64,000 nucleotides of DNA from Rhypophila decipiens. Lineage: Eukaryota > Ascomycota > Sordariomycetes > Sordariales > Naviculisporaceae. Below the pieces are notes generated by a model, which worked only from the letters and a program-made list of their open reading frames with translations, was not told the DNA's origin and made no database searches. The first letter of the stretch is position 1. Each line of letters opens with the position of its first letter. The stretch is taken from the NCBI GenBank assembly GCA_033297075.1, contig MU858059.1, forward strand, positions 62,001 through 126,000. The letters are read 5' to 3'. Positions 34,209-46,104 of the stretch are shown here, in pieces. The position numbers and the translations under genes were made by a program.

Positions 34209-37200
34209 TTCGGAGAAGCTGGTGTTGCCTTGCCCAAGTTTTGGGATAGTCGGGATAACAATTGGTTGCGTGAACAACAATACCAGCTATTGTGCTTGAC
34301 GACTGGCACGACAGTTCCAAGGTGTTGAAGGATCACAAGAATTCCCGACGTATATGTCGAAGGGCAGTGTAGGAATAGCCCTTGAAAATCACAGAGAACG
34401 TGACTCAATGAGCGAGAGACATTGGGTGGTTATGAACCGTTTGGTCCAGATCCCGGCAAGATCCCCACAAAGGACTTTCAGATGATCTTGCTCACTTGAG
34501 ACAAGCAGCACTGCAGATTGCCGTCGACACCGATCAGGCGGGTGAGAATTGCAAGGAACGGGATCACTCATGATTCTCGTCGGAACCGGTGCGTGCTAGA
34601 CGGACTAGTTCTAGGTCATGGGAATGACCCGGCCTTTTCCCGGTCAACCCATGAGAGGGCAGCTGCGGACCAGAGAGCTGTGACGGTGGGCGGGCCAGCA
34701 AAGCTTTTCGTCATGTTGGGATGATGCCGTCATGAGACTTCCATTTTCTTCGCGGTGTTCACCGGTCCGGGATCGGTGCAGGTGTTTTGTTTTTTGTGGT
34801 GATGGCAGATAACAACCACTGACAGTATCTGTCACGCTTCCATGGCACCCCCACCGCATCTGAATCTGAGCAGTCAAGCGCTGAATCTCAATCATTCGGA
34901 GCTACTTGCAGATCTGAATTCCGGGGTCGGACAATTGATGATTTCATCGACCCAGGAAGTGGGTGTGAACCCCCGCCGTTTGTCAATCCCCAAACGGGCA
35001 AAGCAGCCTTGGAGTCAAGAGTCCACACCATGTACGTTGGGCCGCATCGTGAGAAACAACTCATTTCCCATGGCCATAGATTTTGCAGCAGTTTGTATGC
35101 CGGCCGAGACGACAGCCAATGTCTCGCTGTCTTGTCTGGAGCACCAATCGATCTGCTTCCGAGACAATCCACCTCGAGATGCAGCCAGGCAGGCTTGGAT
35201 CTGGCAGAGGTACGGTCGGTGAGACAGTGTCTAGGAACACACCCATGCAAATACCCATTCCTATTTGAACTGAATAATGTCTTGATCCGCTTCGGTGCGA
35301 CGTGATGTCTACCAGAGAGCCTTATATTCCTTTACCGTGGCATACAGATCCTGTGGACAAGTAGTTGTGCTCTTGAGAGGCAAGCCGTGCCGACTTCGGG
35401 AGCTAAGACGGCCGGGAAGTGGAGTGGGAAAAACAGGTCAAAATAGGGCCATAATTAACAGTACTGTACGGAGTACAGTACCTGGAAGCTGGGCCAGATC
35501 GGGTCAGTCCCAGCAGGGCGGACAGAGCGGCTGTGGCGCATCGAAGAGCCCCAGCGGCCCCCAAGGCCCCCGCCTTTCGGTGTGCGGACCGAACCACGAG
35601 GTGTCTCCCGACTGCCGAGCCAACAAGATTTCTGCTGCTGGAAGGCACTTCCCGGTGTCCGTGGACACCGACGTTTCCTTCCGCGAGGGTGTTGTCGACG
35701 GTAGAGCAATCGATAAGCACACCGAGAAGCAGTCATCGACACTTTTCCAGATAGATACAGGGGCCTGTTCGACGTTCCACGAAACCTGAACCACCCAACG
35801 CTCATAATTTCCATCTGTCTCTCCGCTGACAGCTTATTGTTTCAATTTTGGGTTATATTTAGTTGGGCAGTCCTTCCCAGTGCCTGGGCCATCATGGATT
35901 GACCCTGTGGGGGGCTTCCCGTTGTACTCCCATAAAGTCATCACCGCGGCCCATTGAGCAGAACAGAAGGGACGATGCGGGCAGTATGTAATCACTACAG
36001 CTTCATCTGCCACAGCCGTTCTGTCAAGCCGTCCATCCTCAGCCCGTCAGCATGTCAATACTGTAACGAGCTACCGAAAAACACCCCGCAGGAACAAGGA
36101 AGCCTGTTATTCGGACATCAATACTATATCACCCCTGATTGGCTGTGAACTAAATTTAACTGATTAAAGATACACAGCACCCAATGCTCACAAAATTGAC
36201 CAACGTACCGACTGTAACGATGGCTGAGTTGGCGAACACCACCACGAGCTGGAAGTTGTTTCTACCGCCAAGACTCGCTTGTATTTATGCCAATACTTGT
36301 TCTGGGCTAGATGTGAGGGGGCAGCGGGTGATAGGTTTATTCAGAACTGTGGCACATTCGTGAATTAATTCTCCTGGTAGCTGAATATCAGAGTTCAAGT
36401 TTGAACGGATCTGATGCACATCAGTAGCTCTATTTCCGACCCTATGGTAAAGACAAGTGAAAAGGGAATTGAAATCAAGACCATTCCTCCCCGTAAGATC
36501 TCCCCCCATTCGGCCTTTCTTACAAAGCGCTACTCTTGGTCACTTAGTACTCTTGGTGTGATCCCGACATATTTGGGTCGGTAGCGTTGAGATGTTAAGC
36601 GAAGCACTTTGTCATATACAGACCTAGTGCTGTCTTGTTCTACTAAAAACAGCTCTTTCACCAATCCCCAGATTGAAACTATTAATGACGTGGAGTACCA
36701 TTGACCTACAGTCTCCTAGTATATGTATGGGATTTATCGTTGCTCTTCTTGGGCCAAGGGTAGACAGCCGATTGGAGCGCTTAATGGTACTCAGAAAGGG
36801 AGGGCATACCGAGTCGTCGAGAGTTGAGATAGAACCAAAACTTGCATACTACCATATCCATATAGGTACATGGACATTGTATGCATGCAATTCCAGGCCT
36901 GAAAATGGTCCTTTTCATTACCGCGACTCTCACATAAGAACTACAAGTCTGGCCGTCAGCGTCACACTTGGTACAAACATCGCGGTGAGACCGCCTCAGT
37001 TTGCCGGTCCCCTTTCCCGGTGGAACTGCCAGTAGGCGGGTTGATAGTCTTTGCATTAATATGCCGTTTGTGTTACCAGCAAAGTTCCCAACTTCTTTGC
37101 CGTTTATGCGCTTCTGGTGTCTTGTTAGGAAGCGTGAAGGAAGTGCTATTCTTTGACTATGAAGATATAGCGTGACACACGCATCAGACTCGAGTGATGG

Positions 37201-38511
37201 TTTTGTGTACTCAGGAACTGTACCTAGTACTCTTCTCTAGAGCTCTACGGATAGTAAATAGTCGTTTCCTCTTGTCCTCATATAGCCCTAGGAAGAGTCT
37301 CTTTGATAGAGTTAGTAACTTAGATAGCAGAATCAAACACTTTGGTGGTTTCTCTGATTCCTAAAATTCAATAAGGTATGCTAATACTGGATACTTTGAG
37401 TGTGCCGTGTGATTCTACCTAGAAATCAAAGGCCTTTCGAGAGGGATGCTCTTGTACTCTCTGCTTTCACGTCCACCACCGGTCCGGGATGTGGAGCCGT
37501 CGAGAAGTGTAAGTTGTAAGCGAGCAGGTAAATAGACTGACTTGCTGTTCCATCAGGAGAAATTGATTACACCCACCTTCTTTCCTGTGTTGCGGGTTTC
37601 AATTTGACCTAGTTCTTCCTCCGCCCCTGGGCCAGGGGATCGACGGGATGGAATGGAAGGTTATAGTGTTTTCTCCCCTTTCCGTTTGTGGCGTGGTTAC
37701 CACGTCGGTTTATGATTCTGTGGCTGCGGTTCGGTTCTCGATCCATCATAGAGGTTGTCAACCACGGCTCGTTCCTTTGCTCGTCTATCCGGTAGTTATT
37801 TACCCGGCTAAGGAAGGGGGGTCGATAGCCGGGTCCCCTTGCTGATTCTCTTTGAATTCTATCTCACAACTTCACAAGTAACGGACTCAAAGCAAGCAAC
37901 AAAGAAGCAGGACGTGGTTTGAAGTTTTCGATATAGTATTTAAACCGCAAGAATATCCCATGGCCCGGCAAACTGGAAGCGTCTTAATCATTAGATTGTT
38001 GATTGCATGGGGTTGGACGTATGACATGAGCACTGCGGGATTGTATCAATATTAGCCTGTGCAAGCCCCCAGATATCCGCCCTCGCTTGCCCAGGTAGCC
38101 TCCAGATTATTGACGCTTCAGTTAGTATACGGTACTGTAGCAGTAGAATGATTACTTGCAGCTACTATATAGCGAAAGGACCGCGCAAATCTGCCCTTCG
38201 GCTTTTTCATCGAGGAAGCACAGGGATCCTCGTGCAACCGATGCGGCGATGCCAGTGACAATAATAGTTGGACAATCTGATTTAATATCAGAAATTGTCT
38301 CGTCCAAGTTTTTGTGTTGTAGTAAAACATATACGCGGTCAAGGGCAAGAAGACGTACCAGATTGTCTATAAGTAGACGGCCGATGCCCTCATGAGACTT
38401 GATGCTGCCTCTGTTGTTAAACACTCTGCTCTCACCGGGAAGACGTTAAGCCATTGTTCTTATACCTACCTACTGCCATATCAAGCACAAGTTCCAAGAC
38501 AAATAAGCAAA
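34209..38511. other. Long gene-poor interval (4.3 kb)
   Basis: Largest gap in the window. Holds the perfect inverted repeat at 35461-35481. From about 36000 the sequence becomes AT-rich. Open frames such as 34842-35222, 35295-35789 and 38152-38424 (minus) have no recognised family. No transposase, reverse transcriptase or long terminal repeat was seen. Confidence 0.5.
35461..35481. repeat. Perfect inverted repeat, 9-bp arms
   Basis: GTACTGTAC, spacer GGA, GTACAGTAC. The centre contains TACGGAGTA, the reverse complement of the TACTCCGTA motif found at 14214 and 39202. Could be a dyad protein-binding site; no target-site duplications or coding element around it. Confidence 0.85.
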
Positions 38512-38851
38512 ATGCGATCCTTCATCTGCCTCGTCGCCCTGGGATTGTTCAGCGGAGTACAGGCCCGGTGCGAGTGGTATCTTGAAGCAAACGACTGTAT
38601 CTGCATGAATAGCACAGATGGGTCTCTGGCGAGGACACAAACGGTGACTTGTTGCAAGGCAACTGGGTACAAGACGACTGACAATGTGGGTTCTCCTTGT
38701 CGCTAGACATGCGAACCTTGCTTCCGGAGTTGTGACTAACAAAACGTGACTGATATTGCAGATCTGCGGAGTCGACAAAGAGAACCGACAGGATTTCAAG
38801 GACTGTTGCAAAGGGCTCAATCAGCAAAGCATCATTGGCCACTGCCGTTAA
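38512..38851 (+). CDS. Small secreted cysteine-rich protein (effector-like)
   Basis: Exons 38512-38685 and 38762-38851 give 87 residues. The signal peptide is MRSFICLVALGLFSGVQA. The mature part of about 69 residues has nine Cys: RCEWYLEANDCICMNS, TVTCCKATG, ICGVDKEN, FKDCCKGL and the terminal GHCR. No known domain. The Cys-Cys pairs flanked by single Cys suggest a disulfide knot, as in many fungal effectors and antimicrobial-like proteins; that role is inference. The intron (GTGGGT...GCAG, 76 bases) is needed: without it the frame ends after GSPCR and loses the second half of the Cys pattern. Confidence 0.75.
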
Positions 38852-39731
38852 GTACGCGAGGGAGTTTGACCGTGGAGAGAGGTGATCGGAGGTGTTGTTG
38901 GTCGACTTGGGGGGAGTTTGCTCGGATTTAAGTTGCTGGAGTTGTTGGATGGCCGAAAGGCGAAATTGTCAACTGAATTGGAACACCGCTTGGAATGGGT
39001 CGACGAGTTGGGACTTGGAGCGTCGCATGGGGACACATGTTTGGTGTTGGATGATGGTTATTGCGGTTTATGAGGCCCGCTTCAACCATGAGTTTATTCG
39101 GGCGGACCTTGGCGCGAAGCTGGCATTGGATAGCTGAGTTGTTCCACTATGATGGAGGACCGGTGGTAGTGCTGGGGTGTGAACTATGATATCTCAAGAA
39201 GTACTCCGTACATGACTCCGTACATGATGCTTTACAAGAGCATATAACCTTTTCTTTTCCAAATAAAAGAAAAAGAGATCGCAAGCAGAATCCGGCCAAT
39301 CAAATAAAGGTGAAAACCGTTGCGCCGATCAACGGGAGACCGGACGAGCAAGCTTTGAGTTTAACATTTGTTATTCCAAGCAGTTCGGGGGTAACTGCCA
39401 AGCCTGCGGCCGGGCCCCCACTTTCTCGGTCACGGGCGGGCCCGGGAGGGGCACCCGAGCTTCAATTTCGGTGACGCAGAAAACGCCAAATTCCAAAATT
39501 CTGGAAGTTGACGCGGTCGCCAAAACGCGTCCAGAGGCAATCATCCCCACTCAGCCAACATAATTTTACCCACAAAAAAGAAGTACGAAACATTAATCGC
39601 ACGTCCAAGGGTAATTGGGTCTTGATCGGCAGCTAATTCTGTTCTAGTTTCTCAGACATCCGGATCTTCTCCTCCAACATCTTCCATCCGATCTGGCCGC
39701 CTGTCCAGCTTTGGTCACGACTTCCGAAGAC
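38852..39731. other. Intergenic with 12-bp tandem duplication
   Basis: 880 bases. Contains a perfect tandem pair ACTCCGTACATG at 39203-39226. The stretch just upstream of 39732 should be the promoter of the mitochondrial protein gene. No coding signal seen. Confidence 0.5.
39203..39226 (+). repeat. 12-bp tandem direct repeat
   Basis: ACTCCGTACATG twice, head to tail; the first copy overlaps a TACTCCGTA motif (39202-39210). Confidence 0.85.
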
Positions 39732-40402
39732 ATGTCTTCCAGATATCAAGCTATTGGTAGCTATGTAGGACTTTTGCGAGATCTGGGTATACGCCCGATG
39801 TCGCAGCAGTCTTTCCGCCTAGCCTCCACCGCCGCAAAACCGAGGGGAGGCAAAAGCAAGCTGCCAGGAAATGAACATACTCTCGCCACGAAAAGGACGA
39901 GATTTGCAACAACAAAGCCCACGAGACAGGACATCAAGATCTCCCGAACTGCTTCAGCAGGGTCACCTGCAACTCCGACAGCGCGCACGACCTCTGCATC
40001 GACGACCTCTGCGCCAATACCTCCAATAAAGACGGTACGTACGAAACCAACTCCGGAGTCGCCTTTCTCTACCCCTTCGTCGACGGAAACGTCCGGCCCC
40101 CTACGAACGAGAGAGACTGAGGTCGAGGAAGAGCCCCAGATTCAGATGCCCTTGGATCCAAAAAGCAAAGAATACAAACAGGCATATAACGGGGCGGCAA
40201 GGAGATACACGGCAATCATGGTATCAATCCCATTGTTGTTCGTGACGTCGTATTATTTATACAAGAGACGTAAGTGTCGCACTCCATTACCCTGTTGGGT
40301 ACTTCTAGCTCTACGGGTCAACTAACATGAACCTCTCTAGTCGCGCCAACAGTTGGTGCCCGTCCGCCGCAGTCCAAAAGTGGGCAAACCTCGAATGCGT
40401 GA
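39732..40402 (+). CDS. Probable mitochondrial single-pass membrane protein, unknown function
   Basis: Exons 39732-40269 and 40341-40402 give 199 residues. The N terminus (MSSRYQAIGSYVGLLRDLGI, then basic and Ser/Thr-rich) looks like a mitochondrial presequence. The middle (40-135) is Pro/Thr/Ser-rich, then an acidic stretch, EEPQIQMP. A conserved-looking block LDPKSKEYKQAYNGAARRYTA precedes one TM helix (IMVSIPLLFVTSYYLYKR). The second exon adds LAPTVGARPPQSKSG. Layout fits an inner-membrane protein with a small C-terminal tail. I do not recognise a named family. The start is the first ATG of the frame. Confidence 0.65.
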
Positions 40403-42666
40403 ATACAGAATATAGCAGACCATTTATATATGCCCACGACTTTATCCTCCACAGTTGCATCCCATGTTCTTGCGCCGTGATTGAGTCGTATGATTCAACG
40501 CTCTTGAGGCGAGGTATGACGACCCAGCTCCCTCTCGGTCCTGGTGGTTGTTCGAGTACTGTCGCACAAGTTCGCCATGCTCGATTACGTACATGTATCG
40601 AATAACAGCTCGACGTTGTGGCAACTCTTGACGCACGGTCAGGATTCAAGTCTGGTTTGGAGCGTGGAAATCTCCAGAGTTGGCCCCTTCGACCCGTATA
40701 CGAACTACAGGGACAGGCGTCGATCACCACATTCACCAGTGGCTTCGGCAGTACGTATTTGGTTAGCACACTCCCAACACTTCCATTTCCCCAAGCTGAA
40801 AATTTCATGACGATGGGGAACACGGGGTCAATGGTCAGGATTCCCCGCATGCCGTCTCCATCGAAAAGTTTTCTTTGGCAGTGGTCCCTCAGCAAGTGCT
40901 CTCTTGTTTCCTTGGTTTCCCCTCAAAACCACTCCACCGTGCCCCCGGATTGTCCAGAAACTCCAGACGAACGACATGGTCTGCATATTTTATGCCAGCT
41001 ACAAAGGCAGGACATGCTTGGGTCTGGGGAGAATGGAGCTGAGGGGAGCCCTCTGCTTTGTAGTGTAGTGATCAGAGCTAGTGTTGGTCGGATCCATATC
41101 TGGAGCCCGGCAAAAACGCGGGACAATTCTCCACGAAGTCCATGCGAGAGCGATGAGAGGCCCGCTGCGGTCATAAATCCGCCCCTTGCCCCCTATCCGC
41201 CTGCTATGCGGGGTAGAGTCTTGGCCCTGGTTGGATGGCGAACACTCTGGATTTTTCTCCTTTTTCCAATTTGTTGTCATACTTCTTCTCCACAGCATCT
41301 CCAGTCGACCGGCCAAACACTGGCTTCGGCGGTGGACCAGAAATGGCTCTCTCTGGCCAGTCAAGGCCTCTGCCGAGAAGAGACGATGCTGGGCGTTGAT
41401 GGCAGCTGGTTGGCTGGGCATGGCAAAGGACGTTATCGCCCGGGATTATCCTCCATGCATGGCACATGGCAGAAGAGTGTCGGGGTGGTGTCGTTCATTT
41501 GCTTGCTAAGTGATGAGCAATGTTTGCCGGACGCCTGGAAAGCTCCTTCTCCAACGAAGTCGAGTGATTTTGTTCTGGAAGACGGCAGATCGTGGAAACC
41601 ATGCAGATACTTTATTCCGCCTGCTGCAAGCCTGCAACACCATCAGCCGCCTGTTCGGCTGTGTGCCTCGATCATCTATCCCAACAGTCCTGGCCAACCA
41701 GGCGTCGAGATAAGCCAGTCTGGGCGGCCCATGATGCTTATATCCACTTTGCCAGTTGACCATTCTCCCAATCTCCCCCTCTTGCCCCTGCCTCGCCGAC
41801 GGGTGAGGTCGTGGGCTCGTGGAGCGAATATCTGGCTGCGGAGACGGGCCCACTCTTGACGCATGGCTAACGTGCCAAGTGCATCCGCTGTCCTGTTAGA
41901 ATTAGCGCTGCCGGTGTCAACAAGCTCTCGCATCTGTATGGCCAATCTCTCTCGATGGCCGAGGCACATTCTCTATATGCGGCATCACAAAATTGCGTTG
42001 CAGAATAGAGAGTTATCCCCGAAACCCGAGGTAACAGGTCGCTCCCTCGAGTCCGTCACCCTCTTGACTTACAAATAAAACTGAGCAGCCAGGTGCAGCA
42101 ATGCCATGGCACTCTGTGAGGCTTGCAAACTAGCGGGAAATGTGGATTTTCCGCCCTCCACACTCCCCCCTTTCCCCAGATTCCAACACAGACCGGCCCA
42201 GCTTGGAGATCCATACGATCCATACGATCCATACGGATTCTCTTGGTCCTCGCTATTGGATTGATCGGGTGGATTCAAGACCTGCCACCCTCCCTTGAAG
42301 ACCCAGTACCGCCCCGGTGGACCTGCTAGCCTCGCTGCTTCGAGGAGCTATCGATGCGGAGACTGGAGAACAGCTCGATCCCGGACCCGGCTGTTGTCAA
42401 CGGATACTCCAGGGGCCTGCTAGCTGGTTTTATTACCTGAGATGGGTGCCCATGACTACAAGTCCTCCCCGTTCGGTCTCCTCCGGCTGGTTTGACGTGT
42501 ATCTGCTTGACTTCACCTGCTACCTCGCCACCTTTCACAGATTCTTAAGTAAAGAGGAATCGACGGGCAGTACCTGTGTTTCCTTTTCCGACTACCTTAC
42601 CAAAGATCTACATTCCAAACAAGACCAGAAGAGATCTTCCCATCACCAAGGGTCTTGTTGTCAGCC
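40403..42666. other. Long upstream region of the Zn2Cys6 gene, with a 413-codon open frame
   Basis: 2.3 kb. A frame open from 40618 to 41859 on + would encode 413 residues, but its composition (scattered Trp, Cys, Pro, Ser, no domain, no plausible fold) reads like non-coding sequence, and several minus frames are open in the same place. It may be the long promoter and leader of the regulator at 42667. A 9-bp tandem repeat lies at 42209-42235. Confidence 0.45.
42209..42235 (+). repeat. Tandem repeat, 9-bp unit, 3 copies
   Basis: ATCCATACG three times in succession, about 430 bases upstream of the regulator ATG. Probably a simple minisatellite. Confidence 0.85.
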
Positions 42667-45600
42667 ATGGACGATCACCAAAAACCAAGATCACCTTCTG
42701 AGGGTGCGAGCGACAGCTCGGGTCAAGATCACTGCTCGGCGTTGGGTCACAGTTCGCGCTCTTCCAACAAAGGGCAGGTTCGGCACCGGGCCTCGATTGC
42801 TTGTGCCTCGTGTCGTGAGAGGAGGATACGATGTGTGGTTCCTGAGGGAAGCACTGAGTGTACCCAATGCAAACGATCAGGGGCCGAGTGCATCATAAGG
42901 AACGATGACGAAAGACGCAGGCAAGTATCCCACCTCTTCCCAACTCCATGTCAGTTTCTAACAGCCGGCAGACCCATCTCCAAAGCATACATGTCGTCCT
43001 TGTCCAGTCGAATTGCACTTTTAGAGAGCATGCTCAAAGAGCGCGGCGTCGTGCCGCCACCAGCCGTCCACCCCCCCAAGACAAGACAAGAAGCCCAAGC
43101 ACAGCAGCAACACCAGCTCTCCTCCACGGCATTCAATCTCAATCAACCCCAGTCATCAGAGACAGATTCATCCGCCGCGCCCTTCCTGATCAAGCAAGAG
43201 GATGTCGAGGTACATGAGCAATTTCTCTCTCACAGCTTCGAGCCCCAAGAAGGCGACAGCGCACATCAATCCTTCTTCCAAGATGGCTTCCCCTGGAAAT
43301 TTCCCTTCTATGGTCCCACGGCCTGCACTCATGGATACTCGTCGCCCTTGAGCATGGGTGTATTACACGGGCCACGAGATCATGACCGACGTGCTAGGAA
43401 ACTGATCGAATCACTGACCACGTCCACCCGAGAGCATCTCATCAGTTGCTTCTGGGACCATTACAATCCCATGCATCAAGTTGTTGATCGACAATCGTTT
43501 GAGGCTGACCGACGGGCTCAGAAGCCCAAGTTCTATTCCACGTTCCTGCACCTCGCAATGCTTGCCGCTGGATATCGGTTTTCTGATCGCAGCAGGGAGA
43601 CCGTCAAAAGGTTCACTCTCGGCAGCTGGGAGAGCACGCTTCACCGAGAGACAAGGTTTCTGGTCGAGTCTGAACTGGAAAGACCCGGTGGGCTGACAAG
43701 CGTCCAAGGGCTGTTGATTCTTGGCGATCTGGAGTTTGGCGCTGGGAGGGACACGGCCGGCTGGATCTATTCAGGTTAGTTTGCCCTGGAAGGAATGCCC
43801 CTTTCAAGCTTTTGCATCCAGACTGACACCAGTATTCACTTTATAGGTATTGCCAACCGATTAGCTTTTGCCCTGGGGCTCCAAGTTCAAGACGCTTCCT
43901 GGGATTCCATGGGGTCTGGGGCCGATGTCAAGCGTCTGGTCATGACAGCCTGCGTTATGTTTGACCGTCACTGGGCATTGCTCCTCGGGCGCCCTACCAC
44001 CATCAAGAACCAAGATCTCGGGATCAAGTTGCTCCCAAAGGAGCGTTTCCCACTGACGTCATCTCCTACGATTGATGAGCTGGTTCACCAGCGGCTCCTT
44101 GAGCTGATGGACTTGGCATCCAAAATTGCCGACTCCCAGAACACCGCACATGACACGTCTGCCATCCTTGCCACTACCGAAGGCGACGGCAATGCTTATC
44201 TCCAGGCAGTCACTCTTGACCAACAGTTACAGGCTTGGTACCGGCGGCTCCCAGAAGAGTTGAGCTGGACTCCTGGCAACATCAAGGCAGCTCCATTCAG
44301 CTTCTTCATGCTGCATCAGCAGTACCACACATGCATGATACTGCTGTACAGGCCATGGGCAAAGTATGGCCCAATCACACTGGAAGGGCTCAACGGCGGA
44401 TATCACACACCCCCCGCCTCTCAAAATCAAACACCGCCCAAAGACGGCTTCAACCATGGACTCGGCAGCTCGGGGTCCATCAGCAGTGAGGGCAGAGTAG
44501 CCCTGTCCCGCAGGATGTGCACGCAGCACGCCGTCAGGGTGGCGCGGATCTTCTGGCATCATAGACACCGCGGCTTTGATGGAACCAAGATCAGTGTCAT
44601 GGGAATCCAGCATGCAGGCACTTCAGCCCTCGCATTGATGGCATCATTGGCACACCACAGTCCCGATCTCGACCAGCGAAGCAATCTCAGCTATCTCCAC
44701 GTCCTCTCGACCGCCATTTACGACATGAGCCGTGTCTATCAGCCTGCGGCAAGAATGTATCAGCACCTCAAAGCCATCCTCGCCGAAATACGAGCCAAGC
44801 TGGCGCGTCCGAGCGCCCTGAGAGCCAGCATCCCGCTGAACACCAGCCAATCCATCGAGTTTGGATTGCCAAACAGCTGGCCGTCCACCAGAAGAGCAGA
44901 CAACCATTACCCTGTCTCTTCTTTCCAGAATGGAACCATGGCCAAGCTGGAGGATATCCCAGGCCTTGAGCCGCCTTCCAAGAGGCGACGCCTTGGCCCC
45001 GGCAGTCGTCGAGCATCTGAAATCGCCATCCCGACCTCGTCATTCCTCAAACCAAGTGATGAACAGTGGTATAAGGAGGCAGCAAACAATGGAGCGCTCG
45101 ACGACGCCACCAGGCTCTTGGGCCTCGGGAAGCATGCGCGTCACTACTCGTACGATGACATTGAAATTTCGGCCACCAGCAACACTTTTGAAATCTCAGA
45201 TGGCCTGGAAGTGACGGGCGCATTTGGATATGAGTTTTTTGCGGACCTTGACTTGGTCGGAGAGGATAAGAACGATCAAAGCAAGGATGGGAAGGATGCT
45301 GCTGGTGCCTCGGCGGTTGGCAATGAGAGCGTTGTCCAAGATGCCGTGGAAACCGAAAGCCCCGAGCTTAAGCCCGACTGTGGTGATGGCGAAGCAAACG
45401 TGAACAGTGATTCGGGCGAGAGCAGCAGCATCAAACAGGAACCAACCGCGACCAACCAGCTAGAGCCCCAACAAGGGGACAAGCTCCGAGACGGCGGGGT
45501 ATCGCCCGACGCGATCGACGCGACAATTGAAGAATGGCTTGCTGAGCCTCCAGGATTGACACCGACCTCTCTTCCGCACGATGCCTTTAGCGGGAGCGGG

Positions 45601-46104
45601 AGCGTCGACAGCCCAATTCAGTTTGAGGACGGGCTCCCAACCATTCCGGAATCTACTACATGCTGCCAGACCACTGGTGCTCCCATCACTACCGCCACCT
45701 TTGCCCCCAGCTCTCCTCATGCCTACAACTTGCTCTCCGACACGCTCAGTGTGTTGACTGCTGGTCACCAGTTCCAGCCAGACCTGACGACGAGCTCTGC
45801 CAGCAACAACGACACGTTTTCATCTTCGGGAGGAGGAGACGGAGAGCTGGAATCGTGGATGGCTGCTGCTTTTGGCATCGGCTCGGACGCGATTGACCAG
45901 ATGCTCAGCCCCGAGAGTCTCAATCCCAGTCTGGGAACAGATAATATCGGTGGTATTAGCAAGATGAGCGCCGGCAAGGATGTGCTATTGAAGGGATTGG
46001 TAGAGAAGAAGAGGGGATGCGATGAGATGATGATGGCTGGGTGTGGTATTGATGCGAGTATCAGGCGCAAGGGCCTCAAGGCGCTGGATTATCTCGAGTT
46101 GTGA
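42667..46104 (+). CDS. Zn2Cys6 transcription factor with fungal-specific middle domain
   Basis: Exons 42667-42920, 42972-43774 and 43847-46104 give 1,104 residues. DNA-binding cluster: CASCRERRIRC, eight residues, then CTQCKRSGAEC (Cys spacing 2-6-8-2-6). After a probable GC-AG intron comes RPISKAYMSSLSSRIALLES, a coiled-coil linker. The fungal_trans domain spans about residues 240-600 (SCFWDHYNPMHQVVDRQSF; LTSVQGLLILGDLEFG; FDRHWALLLGRPTTI). The C-terminal 450 residues are acidic and Ser/Thr-rich, probably an activation region. The overall design resembles NirA-like or general C6 regulators; the regulated pathway cannot be deduced. The downstream P450 (47070) on the same strand is a possible target. 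Met at 42667 is the first in the frame after LSA. Confidence 0.88.
42921..42971 (+). other. Probable GC-AG intron (51 nt) in the Zn2Cys6 gene
   Basis: The sequence AG|GCAAGT at 42919-42926 is the strong consensus of GC donors. The intron ends in CGGCAG and holds a branch-like CTAAC. Removal joins DERR to RPISKAYM, restoring the family linker. Length is a multiple of three without stops, so retention adds 17 residues in frame. No GT-AG alternative keeps frame here. Confidence 0.6.

Noticed and set aside
35461..35481. Inverted repeat as transposon end
   Set aside because: Single 21-base structure without a partner copy, target duplication or transposase.
36500..36640. Possible 5S rRNA or tRNA-like sequence
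   Set aside because: No box A/B, no cloverleaf and no match to the fungal 5S layout.
35950..37850. Repeat-induced point mutation of a transposon in the AT-rich gap
   Set aside because: AT-rich, but I see no recognisable transposon remnant or duplicated partner; would need dinucleotide indices to claim.
38152..38424. Minus-strand frame of 90 codons with a dehydrogenase-like look (GIGRLLIDNL, VYVLLQ)
   Set aside because: Tempting, but no glycine motif, no splice partners and no neighbouring exons; could at most be a relic.
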